Assembly: GCA_023213315.1 (NCBI GenBank)
Contig: JAKCPI010024979.1
Location: 1 to 64,000 of the forward strand
Length of the DNA: 64,000 nucleotides
Direction of reading: 5' to 3'
DNA from: Euborellia annulipes
Taxonomy: Eukaryota > Arthropoda > Insecta > Dermaptera > Anisolabididae
This document shows, piece after piece, positions 31,281 to 43,712 of this stretch. The notes under the pieces are model-generated. The model did not search any database, was not told the origin of the DNA, and worked only from the letters and a program-made list of their open reading frames with translations. Positions within the stretch are counted from its first letter, which is position 1. Every line of letters begins with the position of its first letter. The position numbers were made by a program, and so were the translations under genes.

Positions 31281-34200
31281 ATGTCGTCTATTTTAATTCA
31301 GATGGATCCTCAACCATGGAAAGAATTTATTTGCGGCTGGGGTGCAGCTTGTATTAATATCTCAATCACATATCCAATATACAAAATGATTTTCAGACAG
31401 GTAAAAACTTTTTACATCTATATATTTTTCAATTTAATATATTATAAACAGACTCTATCAGAGGAAAAGGTAAATATTTTCTAGGGGATAGTTTGGGTTA
31501 TTGTATAAAAAAGATATATACACATATCTATATATAATTATCATATCTATATAATATTAAAATCATGATACCCTAGACATATCTAGGTAAAAAAAAGTAT
31601 GTTAAACCAATTTTTTTCTCCATTTTTATTTAAACTTTAAGCATTATTATAATATTTGTTAATTGAATTAGCTATTACTTTTTTTTAATAATTTTTGACT
31701 TACCTTTAACTCTTGAATTACTGTTGAAATTAGTTTCCCTTTTTTTTCAGATGCTTCATGGAGTGGGGATGGGAAGTGCTTTCCATCAACTATCAGATGA
31801 AGGATTACACTTTCTTTACCGCGGTATTTTACCGCCTTTATGTCAAAAAGGGCTATCAGTCTCTCTTATGTTTGGTGCATATGGAAATTTTTTTAAAGAG
31901 GCCAGAGGAATGGTAAAATATTTTTTATTATATTAAGAAATAATCTTAGTGAATAAAATCTGACCATGAGATCACTCAAAATAGAAAAGCCTGAAAATCA
32001 GATAGGGCATTTAGTTTCCAAGAAAACTATTTTTCATTAAGAGGGTTCACCTTATAAAAGGAGGGGGGGGCGATCCCCCCCCCCCCCCCGAGAAGAAATT
32101 CACAATGTTATAAAAACTAGTAATCTAAAGAAATTATGATTTCCGGGCTTTAATTTCAATTGAATTTGTTACCAATCAATTTAAATAAATAGGAAAGGGG
32201 TCTAAATGGCCATAGATGACCACAAAGTCCTTAAATAAAAAAAAAAAAACGCCCCTCCCCCCCCTCGACAAAATTGCATTAATCCGCCACTGAACCTGAT
32301 AGAATGAAACAAAGGTCAGACCTTGTAGTCTTTATAAATAAAAAATGAAATTATAAAACTAATAGGATTATTGAATTTCTTGAATGTAGCAGTTAATAGA
32401 AATACCTAAATGTTAAAAATAGTATTATGAAACTCATTACTGTTTCTAACTATAGTGCGAGGTCAAAAATACTCTCTCATTTTATTTTTAAATAACAATT
32501 CCAAATGTTATATATTAATATCTAATTCCTTAGAATAATAAAATTTATTGTTATATTTAATTTTTAAAGAATAAAATTTCCGTATCATCAGCAGATTCTT
32601 TTGATCATATAAAAAAGAAATATATAAACAAACAATACACTATATTTATTGTACCGTACTCAGTTTCATTTATTATTAATATTTTTAACTTTTAAAATCG
32701 GGAAAAATGGGTTACAATTTTTTAGGATTAAAGGAAAATAAAGGATACAACTTTAAATTTTTGAGAAAATATTTCAATTCCCATGTTTGTAATCTATTCA
32801 GTCAATTTCGAGTTGGATAAACATTATATTAAAAATATAATAAAGATTTATATATGCTGTATATATCGATTTAAGATTATAAAAAATACAATGTTCGTGT
32901 TCTTATATTAGAATTGATTGGTACAACTCATTAAAAACTTTTTTTTATACTTCATGCAATTTACTATTTCATTTCTGGAAATCAAAGCTTATACATTTCA
33001 TGCCATCGATTTTTAATTATTTCAGAGAGTTGACTTTGCTTTCATTCCATTGATAAGATCTCAACACATTTTATGAGAGCATAATTCATTTTACCGTTAA
33101 TCTTTAATAACTTATTAGATTATATAATAATATTTAATCATTTATTTCAACTCTTTTTTTACTTTCTCTTACCTATCTATGCAGAGATCTAAATAGAGAA
33201 AAAGTATTGGTTTCATGTCAAAAATTCGATGTTGAGATTTTGATGGTTATACAAAAAAGTGATTTTCGCAAAATGGTCTGTCTGTCTGTCTGGGTTCAAT
33301 TTAAAGCATGAAGGAATTGAGCTACGAAATTGAAATTTTATATTTAAGTTATGTACCCTCCTGAGGCATGGAAGCTTTTAATCAAAATCGGCCAAAAAGT
33401 ACTAGTACAAAGTTTCGACTGCTTACTCTGCAGCCGTACTTTGCACTTGATAACTTGAAACGTTGTACAGTATTTATATTTTTAAGAAATAATTAATACA
33501 AAATGTGGTCCATAATTAAAAATTACCCTAATAATAATTATTCAAACCACAAAAGCTTTAATAAGTACTAGTACTTTACCGATGTACTTTTTCAGATTTT
33601 TTCTTTATTTTTTCCTTTAATGTGATTTTTTCTCTGATATTTATGTTTACATTTTTCTTTGTTTTCTGAAATATGGCTCTAATATATTGGCCATTCCCAT
33701 TAACCTTGGAACGTTTTTTACTCAAAGGGGGAACAATACAACTTTTTTAGATCATTGTTTTTTTTTTGGTAAAACCCTCCCTCCAGTTCTGACACTTAAG
33801 GCTTTATCAAAACTTGGTGGATACCATGGACAGATATTGTATTAGTCCATGTTTCTGATTCCAGAAGTGGTACCTCTTTTAAAAAATTATAAATTTGTAA
33901 ATAATTAGGCTAATTTATTAAAGTTTGAATTTTCTTTTTTAGGGAGCCACCTATGGACAATCACTGCTTCTTGCTGGAACCGGTGCAGGCATTCTTGAAG
34001 GTGTGTTGACTCCTTTTGAAAGAATGCAAACACTTCTTCAAGCCTCAAAATACCATGATAAATTCCGAAATACTAAGCATCTATCTCAAGTTATTATACG
34101 TGAGCATACAATAAAGGTATTTTAATTACAAAAAAAGCTTCTCTGCTATGGATTAGTAGAAACTTTTTTATTTATTTATTAAAAAAAAAAACGGTTCGGT

Positions 34201-37200
34201 GTTTATCCAACCCGTTATTTAATTCCCATTTAAGCAATTGCATGAATTTAATTAATACCGAACCAATAGAACAAAAAAGATTAAACCAATATAATAATTC
34301 TTATAAACCTTTAATTTTCTCATCATTCTGACATAATTTGTCAAAAATAATATGCTTATTATTTCTCTTTTTATAAATTTGTAAGGTTTTTAATAATATA
34401 TATATATATATATATTTAATCATAACAGAAATTTTTCAATTCAGTTTTTATCAGAATTGAGTTCAAATAGTCAAACTTATTTTAGCAAATTAGAAATTAA
34501 TATCTGACAAAAATCGATAGATATTATATTTTATCTCGTAATTGCTTGTATATTAATCCTCTCACTAATGGGGTACTTTTAGAGATAATGATAATTTCAA
34601 AGAAATCAATATTTTGTTTTTTTATTTATAAACTAAAAAAAATAATCTGCCGTTCATATTAAAATGTTATCTCTAAAGCAGATTAGAAAATGTTTTTACT
34701 TTATTTTTTTTAGATTAATATATAATTTATTTATGTTGTAATTATGCTATTATATTAATTGAACTTTATCTAATTTACTATATTTAAAAATATTTATTTT
34801 TTTTAAGATATTAAAATCCTAGAGACACTAAGGGCAAGGTGGGGCAGGCACCGTTTAAGACACATAATTTTCTTATCATTTTTCGCCTCCTCACATCTGA
34901 ACAAAGATTTAAAAACCGAACCCTGAAAACAAGTGTTAATAAAGAAACAGCAAATCTTGCCTTTGTTATATACTATAATGACCTGCAAATATCTAGAAAA
35001 AATTAACAGCTTGTATGACTAGATTAGGTGATTTTAATTGTTATTATCCTCTCTCTTAGTGACCCCCGCCTGATATAGGGTTTCACTACTACTTAAGTTA
35101 TTCTGGAGATATTTCGATAGTTTTATTGAACCTTAGTTAAATTGAGTAATTTTTTATTTAAAAAAAAACAAACATTCAGATTCATGGAACACCTATCTTA
35201 TGATAACAAGTCAATATATTGACTTGTTATCATAAAACAGATGTCTTATAAATTTGAATACCTTTTTATTCGATGAATTGTAAAATCAAAACACACTCAA
35301 CTCATAATTTTATTTAATTTTCTAAGGATAAACGATAAACTAATAAATATTTCTACAGAATATATTAACTAGTGGTGGAAACAAAACTGATAACGTTTTC
35401 TCCAAACCAGCAAATAAAAAGTTAAACAAATTAAATTTTATCATTGATATGACAGTTCAAAGCTGAATAAAAGAATGTGCAAGATCAAGATGGGGGTAAC
35501 TAGGGAATTTGGCTGGGGAGGGGGGGCATGGGACCAGCCATTCTCCGGGGGTCTGTTATTGTCTCAATTTTTCTTGGGGTAGTAATTCTTCTGCCCCTCC
35601 CCCCTTGCGGGACCCCCCCCCCCTAGTTATGCCCATGAAGGTCAACTCAAACGACTAAAGTGTTTATGCTCAGACAAGGGCGGATCCAGAGGTGTTTCTC
35701 GGGGGGGGGGGTAATTTGGAGTGACTCGTCGCACAGCACACAATTTTTTTCTTAATTTCGGTAATTTAAAGGCGCATTCTGTACTTGTTTGCCAGAATAT
35801 AGATACAAATCAAATTTTTAAGTATTAATTTTTAAAATTTTACGTGAAAAATAAATTTTTTTGCAAAAAAAAGGTATTTTTTTCAAATCTCGGGGGTGGG
35901 GTAATTACCCCCTTTACCCCCCCCCCCCCCTTGTATCCGCCCTTGTGCTCAGAATAGTTTCAAAAGAAATGATATTGCTATGATTCGAGATTTTTTTTTT
36001 CTAATTATTATTTTTTTGTTTTCAGGAATTTTATCGAGGTTCCGTGCCAATTTTAATACGTAATTCTCTAGCCAATATACTTTTTTTTTATTTACGTGAT
36101 GAATTTAGGGATCATTGGCAAAAAACTCTTCTACCTCGTAAATCGAAATTTATATGTTATTCCATAGAATTTGCAAATGGAGCTGTCATAGGCGCTCTTA
36201 TATCTACAATAATTTATCCATTAAATGTTGTAAAGGTTCAATTACAATCGGAGATCGGTGGCCCTTATCGGAGATGGCTACCTGCATTATATGAATTATA
36301 TAGGACTCGCGGGTTGTCTACTTTATATAGTGGTGTTCATGTAAATTATATGCGCTCATTTTTAAGGTAATTATCAAATTATTTTTCTGAATATAAGTGG
36401 TTTAGTACAGGGCCGGAACTACGAGATTTTTTAGGGGGGGGGGGGGCAAAATTTAATTTGCCGCCCCCTCCTTAAATTTTCTATTCAAAATTCATATCAT
36501 TTTACCCTTTTTTTTTAGTAAATCTTTCTTTAATTGCCGCCCCCTGATATTTGTCGCCCGGGGCACATGCACCCACTGCCCCCCCCCCCTAGATCCGGCC
36601 CTGGTTTAGTATTTTATTAACCTCAACCCTAGTATTAAGATATATATACTGATTATAAACCTTTCCGTAACGTAACGTTCAAAGAGGGCTGATAAATAAA
36701 CTGGCGCACAGCACACAACTTTCTCTTACCTTCGGTAATCGTAAGTTGTGTACTGTGCTTGTCACACCAGATTTTTTGTGTCTACATGGATTTTCCGACA
36801 GTACGGTACATTCGATTTTCAAGATGTAAACCCTATGGCCTCTGGCTAAGGGGAAACAAATAAAAGAAAAAAGATGTAAAATTTATATGTAAAAATATTT
36901 ATATTTTGTTACCATGGCAACCATTTCTCCTATCTTTTCTATGGAGTACAAGAGTAAAGTGGTCTTCAGAAGATTTCAATGATAAAAGGATAATATACAT
37001 TTTAAAGAGAACCTAAAAAATAATTGATTTTTGAATTTTAATTAAAATCGTTGGAGCGAATTTTGAGAAAATCGATAAAACTGAAAAAGTTCATCAGTAA
37101 AGTACTAGTACTCTTTGGCAGATTTTGTTCAAAAGCTTATTTTCACTTCTCAGGGGAATGAACACTACTCATGTACTTCATAGGAAAGTTAAGAGAAATA

Positions 37201-38130
37201 GTCACACTCACACACACATTCACACACTCTTTTCGGCAACATAGGCTATATAAGACTTAGGCGATAGCCGTTATCATAATTAATATAAATATTTGGGGTC
37301 CAAGCATTTTTTAAAGCCATTTGGTATCCAAATGGCTAAATAAAAAAGCTAAATATTTTTCCATGTTTATGAATTTTACACCTTGAATTCTATTAATATA
37401 CTACCAATTATTCCTAAACCCAAAAAATCTGCTGTGACAAGCACAGAATAAACTTTAAATTACCGAAAGATAGAGAAAGTTGTGTGCTGTGTCCAGTGGC
37501 GTAACGTTTTTTAGCTGGGCCCCCGCAACCTTCATTTCGACCCATCATTAGACCATACAAAAAATATTTTTAAAATACCGTATATCCCTATGTACCCGTA
37601 TGTACCCTGAGGGCCCGGGCCCTCTCAAAGAGTAATTTTCATTATTTTTTCCCGTTTTTTTCGGAGCTCAGAGGGCTCGGGCCTTCTCAAAGAGAAATTT
37701 TTTATCGGAACCCTGAGGTCCCCGGGCCCTCTCAAAGAGAAATTTTCATTATTTTTTTTTATCCAAATTTTTCCGTTTTTATCGGAGCCTTGAGGAGATA
37801 CAGTTTTTTAGCCGGGGTCTGCGGGGGCGTACGTTACGCCACTGGCTGTGTCACTATCACACCATATTTTTTATTTTTTTTTTTATACTTGCATATTTTA
37901 TATACTTGTTATTTTATTTTATTAATTTAATTTTTTTAAACAGTTTTTATAACCAGAAATAAAAAATAATAATTTTTTAATCCAAATAAATTTTCATTAT
38001 AATAATACAAAAAAAATTGAATTTCAAATTTAACAATTTGAATATTTGATTTGACTTGTGTTGTAGTTGGGGCATCATCAACGCTTCCTATGAGATATTA
38101 ATGCAACTATATCCCAAGCCTAAGCATTAG
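31281..38130 (+). CDS. SLC25A51-like: Mitochondrial NAD+ transporter, SLC25A51-like
   Basis: SLC25A51 carries NAD+ across the inner mitochondrial membrane. Exons: 31281-31400, 31751-31912, 33943-34116, 36026-36366 and 38067-38130 (stop TAG 38128-38130); phases agree. The product is 286 residues from ATG 31281, or 279 from ATG 31302, where TTTTAATTCAG would also be a good acceptor for a 5'-UTR intron; the second start is as likely. It follows human SLC25A51 throughout: [70 protein letters not shown] and [10 protein letters not shown]. The three carrier signature segments are PIYKMIF (degenerate, as in the family), PFERMQ and PLNVVK. Intron 4 is full of MITEs. Only 110 bp separate the stop from the next start codon. 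Confidence 0.93.
32040..32290. repeat. SINE-tail-like and G/C-run repeat in SLC25A51 intron 2
   Basis: AGGAAAGGGGTCTAAATGGCC..TAAATAAAAAAA resembles the 3' part of the SINE at 55217-55390. It is surrounded by G10/C10 runs like those in the local MITEs. Ends not resolved. Confidence 0.45.
33153..33605 (+). mobile_element. R1 repeat copy
   Basis: TTTTTACTTTCTCTTACC hairpin, ATTCGATGTTGAGATTTTGA, GTGATTTTCGCAAAATGG, AGTACTAGTAC, then a second segment with AGTACTAGTACTTTACCGAT. An insertion of about 130 bp (33409-33560) interrupts it. In SLC25A51 intron 2. Confidence 0.7.
35198..35235. repeat. Perfect 38-bp palindrome
   Basis: TTATGATAACAAGTCAATA is followed directly by its exact reverse complement with no spacer. 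In SLC25A51 intron 3. Confidence 0.85.
35489..35637. mobile_element. hAT-like MITE (CATGGGCGTAACTAG family)
   Basis: The ends GATGGGGGTAACTAGG and CTAGTTATGCCCATG are inverted. Flanks AAGATCAA and AAGGTCAA match at 7 of 8. G and C runs inside. Confidence 0.75.
35675..35945. mobile_element. hAT-like MITE with 8-bp TSD TGCTCAGA
   Basis: The ends CAAGGGCGGATCCAGAGG and TATCCGCCCTTG are inverted. TSDs are at 35667-35674 and 35946-35953. It contains a block (GCGCATTCTGTACTTGTTTG) also present inverted near 14895-14920 and diverged near 51675. The left end alone recurs at 51588. Confidence 0.88.
36408..36603. mobile_element. hAT-like MITE with 8-bp TSD GTTTAGTA
   Basis: Ends CAGGGCCGGAACTA and GATCCGGCCCTG. 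TSDs at 36400-36407 and 36604-36611. It lies about 40 bp after the exon 4 donor of SLC25A51. Confidence 0.9.
36690..37492 (-). mobile_element. R1 repeat copy broken by a SINE fragment
   Basis: The minus-strand R1 order runs over 36700-37190 (GGTTGCCATGGTAAC, TCTTCTGAAGACCAC, AGTACTAGTACTTTACTGAT inverted). A family A SINE tail occupies 37199-37349, and R1-like terminal text resumes after 37370. A MITE (37494-37844) inserted at its end. Confidence 0.65.
37199..37349 (-). mobile_element. SINE (family A) tail fragment
   Basis: CACACACATTCACACACTCTTTTCGGCAACATAGG, then GATAGCCGTTAT, GGTCCAAGCATT and AAGCCATTTGGTATCCAAATGG in inverse order. The tRNA head is missing. Confidence 0.75.
37494..37844. 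mobile_element. hAT-like MITE with 8-bp TSD GCTGTGTC
   Basis: The ends CAGTGGCGTAACG and CGTTACGCCACTG are perfect inverted repeats. TSDs are at 37486-37493 and 37845-37852. Inside is a tandem block based on GGGCC..CTCAAAGAG repeated three times. Confidence 0.92.
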
Positions 38131-38240
38131 TAGCAGTAGCAACAATATTGTCAAAATTATTTTTCAAAGGACACGTCAACTTAATTTTTTCCTCCCTCAC
38201 GTTTTTTATTTTGGTGAAAAAAAACCCGAAATCCGGCATC

Positions 38241-41200
38241 ATGATCCTTTCGACCTCGGATATCCATCTCTCTACTTATTTTCTATTGTATATTTATGTT
38301 TTATATTTGTTATATACACCGATTGAAGGTAAACGAACAATTTATGTATCTACTTAGTTTATATACATTTAAATATACTTTTAAATGCGAATTATTCTAT
38401 GTGTACATCATACTTTGGTAAATTATTGTTATATATAGAATTAGAGAAATAAATAAGTCAATTTATGATAGCAATACTATCATAGTCTTTCATTAAAATA
38501 CCAAATAATTTATTCCCTTAAAAATAACTACTAATTAAATATCAAATTTTATTTGATTAAATCACATTGATTTTTTAATTTATTAAGTTTTTTATTTTCA
38601 TTTGATGACAGCTATAGAATAAAATAAGCTTTGACAAAAATCTAACCTTAACAAATATTTTTAACTTTTCATTATAACGATGGGAGAATTACTATTTAAA
38701 AATAAGGTCATTTTAAATGAAAGGTTAATTTATAAATTACTTTGTATTCAATCTAAAATATTTTAAATCTTTTTTTGTCAAACATTTATAAATTGATAAG
38801 GTATAAAGGGGTGTATTTGGAACTTTACACATTCTTCAATTTAAAGATAGACTTAATAATTAATACTTTGGTTGGAGGGATTATATTATGATTCATTCAA
38901 CCTAAAATTAGAAGTAAGGATAATCATTGACTATTGGATTTAGTTCTATTCATGACATTTTAATGATAAATCCTTAACAATAAAAAATAAATAGAGTGTT
39001 CATATTTCTTTTCTTTTTCTCCTATTCCATAAATAGTGAGCTGTAGACAAAGAGCTCTATTTTATTTATTTATTTATTAATTCAAAAATGTATTGTGAAT
39101 TGAAATATCTTGCCAGAAGCATAAAAAACTTTACACTTCATGTGATGGGGTAATTTTATAGTTCATTTGGCAATTACTTAATCCAGGAAAGTTGGAAGTC
39201 ACGCAACTATACTGTCCCAAAAGTTCTTAATAAAAAGATTATTTAAAAAAAACCAACAGAGGAATTAGAACTAAATGGGAAAGAAGAACCATCCTCACTA
39301 TAGACGTATCCAGCTCAAAACGAAAGGGGGGGGGGCAACTTTTCTAATATTCTACAATAAAAAAGATATTGCTAGTTAGTTTCAAATTAACGTTAAATAA
39401 TCAGAAATCTAAAACAAACAAAAATCATGAACTTTATGTGATAGAAATTTTTTCTCTTAATTCTACCTATTTCTTTATTTCTATCTCTATCTCACACTCT
39501 CTTTTCTGGGACCTTCAACATTTGATAATTTTTTTTTTTTATTCCATTAATTTTGGCAACCAATGCTTATTATTGAATTTGAAATGATAATGATATTTTT
39601 TATTATGATTTTAGGAAAAGGAACAGAAGTGGTGACATGCGGCTCTGTGGTAAAATTGATCAATGTAGATTTGAAGGTACGACTTCATTCACACGATGTA
39701 AAATATGGAACAGGAAGTGGACAGCAGAGTGTGACAGGAACAGAGGCCCGGGAAGACGTTAATTCACATTGGCTTATCAAGAACCAAACAGGACAAGGCT
39801 GCCGGCGAGGGTATATTTCATTCTTTATTATTTTTATATGTATAGGCCATTTGTGTGTCAATATTCTCTAAATATTATCTATATTTAACTATAAGCTCAA
39901 GAGAAAATTTTTTTAGAATTTTGTTTATGAATATTTATAATTTTGTATGACAATGAGTCTCAGCCTAAGACTTGGTCCCAGCCAGAATTTTGAGAATCAC
40001 TACTATATTCACATGAGACTCTTCAACATACTAGATTTTTACTTTCTCTTACCTCTATATATATGTTAATATATAGAGAGAGAAAATATTGGATTCATGT
40101 CAAAAATTCGATGTCGAGATTTTGATGGATATACACGTTTTAAGATCCCCTGAATCCAAAAAAGTGGTTTTCGCAACATTGTCTGTTTGACTGTGAACAA
40201 AATATCTCAAGAACGAAAAGAGCTAGGAGGTTGAAATTTTATATTTAAGTTGGGCACCCCTCTGGGACATAACACGAAGCTTTTGAACAAAATCGGCCAA
40301 AGAGTACTAGTACTTTACTGATGTACTTTTTCAGTTTTTTTTTTCCGATTTTCTCAAAAGATTTTGATTAAAATTCAAAAATCAGTTATTTTTTAGATGC
40401 TCTTTCAAATGAATATTCTCATTTTGCTCTCAAAATTGTTTGAAATTATTCTTGTACTTCATAGGAAAGATAGACGAATATTTTTGTACTTTTTTCTTTT
40501 TAGAAATTCTATTTTAAATTTTTTATTTTCAATTTTTTCTTTGTTTTAATTTAATTTTTGTAATATTTTCAACTAATGTATGATTTTAAGGGATTTTTGT
40601 TTGTAAAATGTATAAAATCATCCTCCAGAAAAATATAAATTTTTACATATCTAAAAATATTTCTAATTTTTCAGTGAACCAGTGAAATGCAGTTCAATAA
40701 TTCGCTTGGAACATTTAGCAACATCAAAAAATCTTCATTCACACCGATTTCCATCACCACTAACTGGAAATCAAGAAGTTTCTGCTTATGGAGACGATAA
40801 GGGAGAAGGAGACACCGGTGATCATTGGATGGTTTTATGCGACGGAACTGTTTGGAGACGAGATATGGAGGTAAAAGATTTTTATGACTATAAAGATAGT
40901 ATGTTATTAGAATATTCAATCAGAATTCCTTAAGCTAGATTACTGATAATCATTCAAATGTAATCTGATAGAGCTAAAGCAACTAAGTATTTAAATTTGA
41001 TTAGTTAAACAAAATCTGATTGAGAAAGAGATATAATCAAATTTATATTTATATTGCTATTCTTCCCGAGAGTTCATTGAATAAAAACACGAGATTACCA
41101 TGTAGGTTTTTATTAACAAAAACGTCTCATTAATATACAATAATTAGAGTCAATAAATTTATTTCTTGTTTTAATATCTTAAGTTGCTCACTTCAGTCTT

Positions 41201-41952
41201 AATCAAATGGTTGATATCATCACATTCTCCTTCCCCCCCCCCTCTTTATTTCAATTAAATAAGACATAATCCCCTAAATCTTGTGTTCACGCTGAGGACT
41301 TGCGGAGGCCTGGTCGGAAGAAGAGGGATTAATTTCAGGAATTAACACAAGAAGCCCTCACATTAAGGGATTATGTCTTATTTAAATGAAATAAAGGGAA
41401 GGGGGGGAGGAATGTGATCAACCAATTGATTAAGGTCTGACGTGAGCAATAGCGAGAATAAAAACACAATATTACTGTCTAGGTTTTTATTAACAAAAGT
41501 TTCGCATTAATATACAATAATTCGAGTCAATAAATTTATTTCTATTGTTCAGGATAGGTGAAAAGTGAAGAAAATCTGCAGCTAGTTGTACAACTAGCTA
41601 TCCTGATTAAACTACCAGCTATAAGCCCTACGTATTTCTATTATTGTTTTAATGTCTTAAGTTGCTCACTTCAGACTTTTTCAATTGGTTGATATCATCA
41701 CAAAATATATATATATATTTTTTTTTTTTTCTTTTTTAGGTAATGATCCGTCACATCGATACTGATATGTATTTGGCTGCAACCACTAGAACTTATGGTC
41801 GACCCATCCATGGGCAATCAGAAATCGTTGGATTGAATTCTTTAAGTGGAGGTTCAACGAAATGGCAAACGGTCGAAGGTCTCTTTGTACATACTTCAAA
41901 CTTTGATCCTACACAAAACGCTCAACACAGCGCAATGCATGACGAGCTTTAA
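38241..41952 (+). CDS. SDF2L1-like: SDF2/SDF2L1-like ER MIR-domain protein
   Basis: SDF2/SDF2L1 proteins are ER-lumen MIR-domain partners of the BiP-ERdj3 chaperone system. Exons: 38241-38328, 39615-39810, 40675-40870 and 41740-41952 (stop TAA 41950-41952); phases 1, 2 and 0 agree. 230 residues. Exon 1 supplies a hydrophobic signal peptide (STYFLLYIYVLYLLY) and joins in frame to KGTEVVTCGSVVKL. The three MIR segments include RLHSHDVKYGTGSGQQSVTG, NLHSHRFPSPLTGNQEVSA and YLAATTRTYGRPIHGQ, all close to human SDF2L1. The C-terminus HDEL is an ER-retrieval signal. AATAAA follows the stop directly (41953). Exon 1 was chosen because it is the only nearby ATG with a signal sequence and a matching donor phase. 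Confidence 0.92.
40037..40490 (+). mobile_element. R1 repeat copy
   Basis: TTTTTACTTTCTCTTACC hairpin at 40037-40087, then ATTCGATGTCGAGATTTTGA, GTGGTTTTCGCAACATTG, AGTACTAGTACTTTACTGAT and TTTTAGATGCTC. In SDF2 intron 2. Confidence 0.75.
41078..41545. repeat. Foldback block flanked by direct repeats in SDF2 intron 3
   Basis: GTAGGTTTTTATTAACAAAA..CATTAATATACAATAATT occurs directly at about 41103 and 41480. Between them, arms near 41172-41280 and 41350-41450 are inverted (for example AAATAAGACATAATCCC and GGGATTATGTCTTATTT). A third partial copy follows at 41640-41700. Confidence 0.7.
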
Positions 41953-43712
41953 AATAAATAAAAGGAAAGAGCTCATCCTTGTTCATCTTTTTTTTTTCAT
42001 CATCTCTTGATCTCATTTAAATATAAATACATGATACATATTTCCAAGTTTGTCTGTTTTATGTTTGTTATGTGTGAATGACCAAAAAATAAATAGCTTT
42101 AAATATACTTATTATAAAAATATCATTAATAATTTAATTTGGCCTTTTGTAAATAGTAAAATTTAATAATTTAATTGAAAAATTATTTATTAATAAAGTA
42201 AATTTTATCTTAAAACATAATAATGAGAGAAAGGAGATATTTTTATTGCATTTAATTAGGAAAAAGTTTAGTTTCATAAATCACCTCCGAACCATCATAT
42301 TTGTATTTATTATATTTATTTTTGGGCAGATAAAAATTAATATAACAAGAGGAAATTTGTTTTGACATATGATTTAAAATATTGATGTAAAAGATTTTTT
42401 GTTTTCCTATATAAAACATATATGAAATATATAATTGAAATTAATTGTTGAAATATATGATTATATTATTAATATTAAGAGATGCTCCTTCCATATTCTC
42501 TAGTCCACCTTTTTGACTCAGAATAAACGATATAACTTTTATATTATCTACTTTTATTAATATTAAAAAAGTTGTATTTTGAGATCATCAAATCAATTCT
42601 GAAAGATTAATAAATCTCTTTGGTCTCACGCTTTGAAAAATAAAAAAACGGCATAAAATTCCTTATTTTAATTTTCCATTTTTACACAAAATCTAATTTA
42701 AAGGGAAATATTAGGATCGTATATATTTGGATTTTTCTTTATTTAGATAACCACTAATTTTGACTTTAGTTGGTGAATTTATAACATTTTTTCAAAGAGC
42801 GTGAGGTGACTAACGTGGGCGTAACTAGAGAATTTGGCTGGGGGGGGGGGGGAGCATGGAACCAGCTATCCTGGAAAGCTCCATATTTTCTCAATTTTTC
42901 TTGGGACGGGGAACTTTCTGCGGGGGGGGGGGGGTGCCCCCAAGTTACTTCCATGGTGATCAAGACTGAGACGACCACTGACCAGTATCTGCCGACAATC
43001 TTGGTCAGGATTGATAGAACCCACCCCCAAAGAAATAAAAATATAAATTTTAGATGGAAAGTGGCTATATTAGTTGATATACGTATCCAAAATTTGAGAG
43101 TTTTATTTACGCAGAAGCTCCCAATTTGGCTGACTCCTCTCTCCATTTATATAAATTTCAGATCCTGGGTCTGGTGCCCACAAAGAAAAACATTCATGAA
43201 AATATTTTTTCTATGAGTTGGAGCTCAAGGGACTAAGAGCAGGAATCTAAAGAACCCGGCTTCCATCCTCCTGCCTGTAATATATATATATATTTATAGT
43301 CTTACCTAGTCCTTTTATTATTCACCCTCTTTAACCCCGACAAAAGTTCTAGTAGGGTATTTTAAATTAGAGCGGGAAAACAAATAAAAAAATTTAATAT
43401 AATACTAACTATATTTAAAAAAAAAATAATATTGAAAAATTATAAATTATTTATTTATTTACTTATTTATTATTTTTTTAAAATTAATTTTGGATTTAAA
43501 TATATTTTGACTAATTTTTAAGCCCGGGACAGTAAAAACAAAATGGATTCCAATAACAACAACCTAATCAAAAATTAAGTGTAATTTATAATTATAAATT
43601 AATAATTGATCAAATGAAGCGACGAAAACGTTTAACATGCAGCATTCCATTAACAAGAATTTTTTTTAAATGTACTCAATCACCTCTATAAGCAGCAAAA
43701 ACATTAATTATT
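41953..43712. other. Intergenic region between SDF2 and the ZAD zinc-finger gene
   Basis: AT-rich, with one MITE (42814-42955), a short TA run (43278-43293) and no exon that I can recognise. Confidence 0.6.
42814..42955. mobile_element. hAT-like MITE (CATGGGCGTAACTAG family)
   Basis: Ends CGTGGGCGTAACTAG and AAGTTACTTCCATG. Flanks GTGACTAA and GTGATCAA match at 6 of 8. G12 runs inside. Confidence 0.7.

Noticed and set aside
39369..39587. Alternative first exon of SDF2
   Set aside because: Open frame without a usable donor in phase 1 and without a signal-peptide-like N-terminus; the ATG at 38241 with its donor at 38329 fits both.
42766..43216. Two overlapping ORFs of more than 120 codons on opposite strands
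   Set aside because: Both start in a MITE and run into unique AT-rich DNA; no recognisable domain.
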